Shown: positions 6,240 through 7,040 of the stretch, piece after piece | Numbering within the stretch: position 1 is the stretch's first letter | How the letters are laid out: each line of letters starts with the position of its first letter | Source of the DNA: Pseudomonadota bacterium | GTDB taxonomy: Bacteria > Pseudomonadota > Alphaproteobacteria > Rhizobiales > Rhizobiaceae | Reading direction: 5' to 3' | Assembly (NCBI GenBank): GCA_023387715.1 | Contig: JAEWHQ010000349.1 | Location: forward strand, 1 to 7,040 | DNA length: 7,040 nt | Position numbers and translations under genes: made by a program | The notes under the pieces: model-generated | Told to the model about the DNA's origin: nothing | What the model saw: only the letters and a program-made list of their open reading frames with translations | Databases searched by the model: none

Positions 6240-6273
6240 GGCTGTGAATGCTTTCGCAGCCCTTTATTTTTTT
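6240..6273 (+). terminator. Terminator-like hairpin in the hpt leader (possible attenuator)
   Basis: GGCTGTGAA (6240-6248) pairs with TTCGCAGCC (6253-6261) as a nine-pair RNA stem with a single G-U wobble and a four-base loop TGCT. It is followed at once by CTTTATTTTTTT (6262-6273), a U-rich run of the kind found at intrinsic terminators. It stands between the best -10 element and the hpt Shine-Dalgarno (GGAG, 6281-6284), and there is no plus-strand gene upstream whose transcript it could end. Attenuation of hpt, or the end of a small leader RNA, are the likeliest readings (inference). Confidence 0.55.
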
Positions 6274-6294
6274 AACTTACGGAGAACCGGCACG

Positions 6295-6834
6295 ATGCCA
6301 GAAGTCGGCGGCAAGACACTTGAAGTACTGTTCAGTGCCGAACAGATTGCGGCTCGCAATGTTGAAATTGCGCGCGATATCGCAGACCGCAATTTTCATA
6401 ATCTTTTGACAATATCTATTCTCAAAGGTTCATTCATTTTTGCTGCTGACCTGATCCGCGCAATGCATGATGCCGATGTGGAGCCGGATGTGGAATTCAT
6501 CACTGTTTCCTCTTACGGAACAGGTAAAGTTAGCGGCGAAGTACGCTTGTTGCGTGACATCGACAGTGATGTGAAAGATCGCGACGTTCTGCTGATTGAT
6601 GATATTCTTGAATCCGGCAAAACGCTTACTTTTGTACGCGATCTGATGCTGGAGCGCGGCGCACGCAGTGTTAGCATTGCAGTGCTGCTGGATAAGCCGG
6701 TACGCCGTAAAATGGATATCGAAGCTGATTTCGTGGCTTTCGAATGCCCTGATTATTTCGTTGTCGGCTACGGCATGGATGTGGCGCATGCGTTCCGCCA
6801 GCTGCCTTATGTCGGCCGCGTGATGGGCGAATAA
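6295..6834 (+). CDS. hpt: Hypoxanthine phosphoribosyltransferase
   Basis: A 179-residue soluble purine-salvage enzyme that joins hypoxanthine (and often guanine) to PRPP to form IMP/GMP. Visible elements are loop I LKGSF (43-47), the flexible loop VSSYGTG (71-77), the PRPP motif VLLIDDILESGKTL (98-111), purine-contact Lys134 in LLDKPVRRK, and FVVGYGMD (155-162) with the base-stacking aromatic. The usual PRPP motif is E-D-I-I-D-[ST]-G; here Glu106 stands where the catalytic Asp is expected, probably a lineage feature. The start is ATG 6295: GGAG lies ten bases upstream, and MPEVGGKTLEVLFS matches the usual family opening at a normal length. An in-frame GTG at 6238 would add 19 unconserved residues encoded by the hairpin and U-run, so I reject it. 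The gene is divergent from ftsE and followed by its own terminator. Confidence 0.95.
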   Translation: MPEVGGKTLEVLFSAEQIAARNVEIARDIADRNFHNLLTISILKGSFIFAADLIRAMHDADVEPDVEFITVSSYGTGKVSGEVRLLRDIDSDVKDRDVLLIDDILESGKTLTFVRDLMLERGARSVSIAVLLDKPVRRKMDIEADFVAFECPDYFVVGYGMDVAHAFRQLPYVGRVMGE

Positions 6835-6858
6835 GATTTAGCTTGTCTTTGACAGATT

Positions 6859-6893
6859 AAAGCCGCTGTGATGATGATCACAGCGGCTTTTTT
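6859..6893 (+). terminator. Intrinsic terminator of hpt
   Basis: AAAGCCGCTGTGAT (6859-6872) and ATCACAGCGGCTTT (6877-6890) form a perfect 14-bp stem with loop GATG. It is followed by a T-run (six T at 6888-6893, then ATT). It lies 24 bases after the hpt stop. On the opposite strand the stem would be followed only by a short T-run (CTTTAAT), so it may act weakly for the convergent TIGR02302 gene as well. Confidence 0.93.
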
Positions 6894-6920
6894 ATTGCCT
6901 GAAATTTTTCAGGAAATGCT

Positions 6921-7040
6921 TCAATCAAATTTCAGCAGGCGTTCCAGATAGTCTTTTTCCATCTGCGGGCTGAGGGCATCGCCAAGGCGGCGGCGGATTT
7001 CATCCAGAATTTCGCGTGCACGCTGAATATCAGTCTCACC
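6921..7040 (-). CDS. TIGR02302/DUF4175 family protein (C-terminal 39 residues, runs off right edge)
   Basis: A minus-strand frame is open from the right edge to TGA at 6923-6921. It encodes 39 residues: GETDIQRAREILDEIRRRLG, then DALSPQMEKDYLERLLKFD. I recognise this as the C-terminal tail of the large TIGR02302 (DUF4175) alphaproteobacterial proteins, which end with D-[IV]-Q-R-A-R-x-I-L-x-x-[IL]-R-R-R-L-G and then Y-L-E-R-L-L. Those are long proteins with N-terminal membrane segments and unknown function. The tail is charged and predicted helical. In related Rhizobiales I recall this family near hpt and ftsEX, which agrees with the assignment. The body of the gene is outside the window, so the call rests on a short segment. 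It is convergent with hpt, 86 bases apart. Confidence 0.8.
   Translation of the reverse strand, partial: GETDIQRAREILDEIRRRLGDALSPQMEKDYLERLLKFD

Larger units (their letters stand above)
5931..6294. other. 364-base divergent regulatory interval between ftsE and hpt
   Basis: I see no credible gene here. The AT-rich stretch holds, left to right, the ftsE ribosome site, a CtrA-type box (5990-6008) and a near-perfect dyad (GTTTAAAAA at 6026-6034 facing TTTTTTAAC at 6042-6050). Next come an imperfect direct repeat (CATTGCCTGCA at 6067-6077 and CATTGTCTGCA at 6107-6117), a -10-like TATATA (6220-6225), a terminator-like hairpin (6240-6273) and the hpt Shine-Dalgarno (6281-6284). The interval is longer than others in this window and must serve two divergent promoters. 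Confidence 0.6.

Noticed and set aside
6238..6294. An N-terminal extension of Hpt from GTG 6238
   Set aside because: The 19 residues are not family-like and are encoded by the hairpin and U-run. A Shine-Dalgarno is properly placed for ATG 6295 instead.
6430..6789. A 119-codon minus-strand frame inside hpt
   Set aside because: It is antisense to the conserved Hpt core, including the PRPP motif, and has no family resemblance.
1..7040. Mobile element, phage, CRISPR, toxin-antitoxin or defence-type system
   Set aside because: There are no terminal repeats, transposase or integrase motifs, regular repeat arrays or paired small toxin-like genes. Every gene of size belongs to a core family, and composition looks uniform by eye.

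Overview
This 7,040-base window looks like a chromosomal core region of an alphaproteobacterium of the order Hyphomicrobiales (Rhizobiales), most likely near Brucellaceae. The evidence is the set of lineage-typical families (DUF2125 protein, TIGR02302/DUF4175 protein, FtsE beginning MIRFEKVGLRYGMGPEVL, an Hpt with a DDILESG PRPP motif) and CtrA-type TTAA-N7-TTAA boxes. Base composition is moderate, about half GC by eye, lower than Brucella itself. Genus cannot be fixed from the sequence alone. I see no mobile element, phage gene, CRISPR array, rRNA or tRNA.

Layout. A DUF2125 envelope protein runs off the left edge on the minus strand (1-445). Divergent from it, plus-strand genes encode a ChaC-type gamma-glutamylcyclotransferase (570-1100) and a coupled YggT membrane protein / DUF167 (YggU) pair (1231-1829). 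A symmetric 14-bp stem terminator (1841-1874) separates these from a minus-strand block that reads right to left: ftsE, ftsX, a YdcF/DUF218 protein, a PlsC-type acyltransferase and ppa (5930 down to 1904). To the right, hpt (6295-6834) is divergent from ftsE across a 364-base regulatory interval and ends at a strong terminator (6859-6893). The C-terminal 39 residues of a TIGR02302/DUF4175 protein enter from the right edge on the minus strand (6921-7040).

How the genes fit together. The minus-strand block is a cell-envelope and growth group. FtsEX is the ABC-type complex that controls septal peptidoglycan hydrolysis, the DUF218 protein is probably an envelope enzyme, the acyltransferase makes phosphatidic acid for phospholipids, and Ppa removes pyrophosphate. 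The two flanking membrane proteins (DUF2125, TIGR02302) are conserved alphaproteobacterial envelope proteins of unknown role. ChaC (glutathione turnover) and Hpt (purine salvage) are housekeeping enzymes.

Most interesting signals. All are regulatory. (1) A terminator-like hairpin plus U-run (6240-6273) lies in the hpt 5' leader, with no plus-strand gene upstream of it, which suggests transcription attenuation or a short leader RNA. (2) Two perfect TTAA-N7-TTAA CtrA-type boxes lie upstream of ftsE (5990-6008) and at the ftsX/ydcF junction (4269-4283). They suggest direct cell-cycle control of this envelope cluster. I found no wholly new multi-gene system; the coding content is ordinary core genome.
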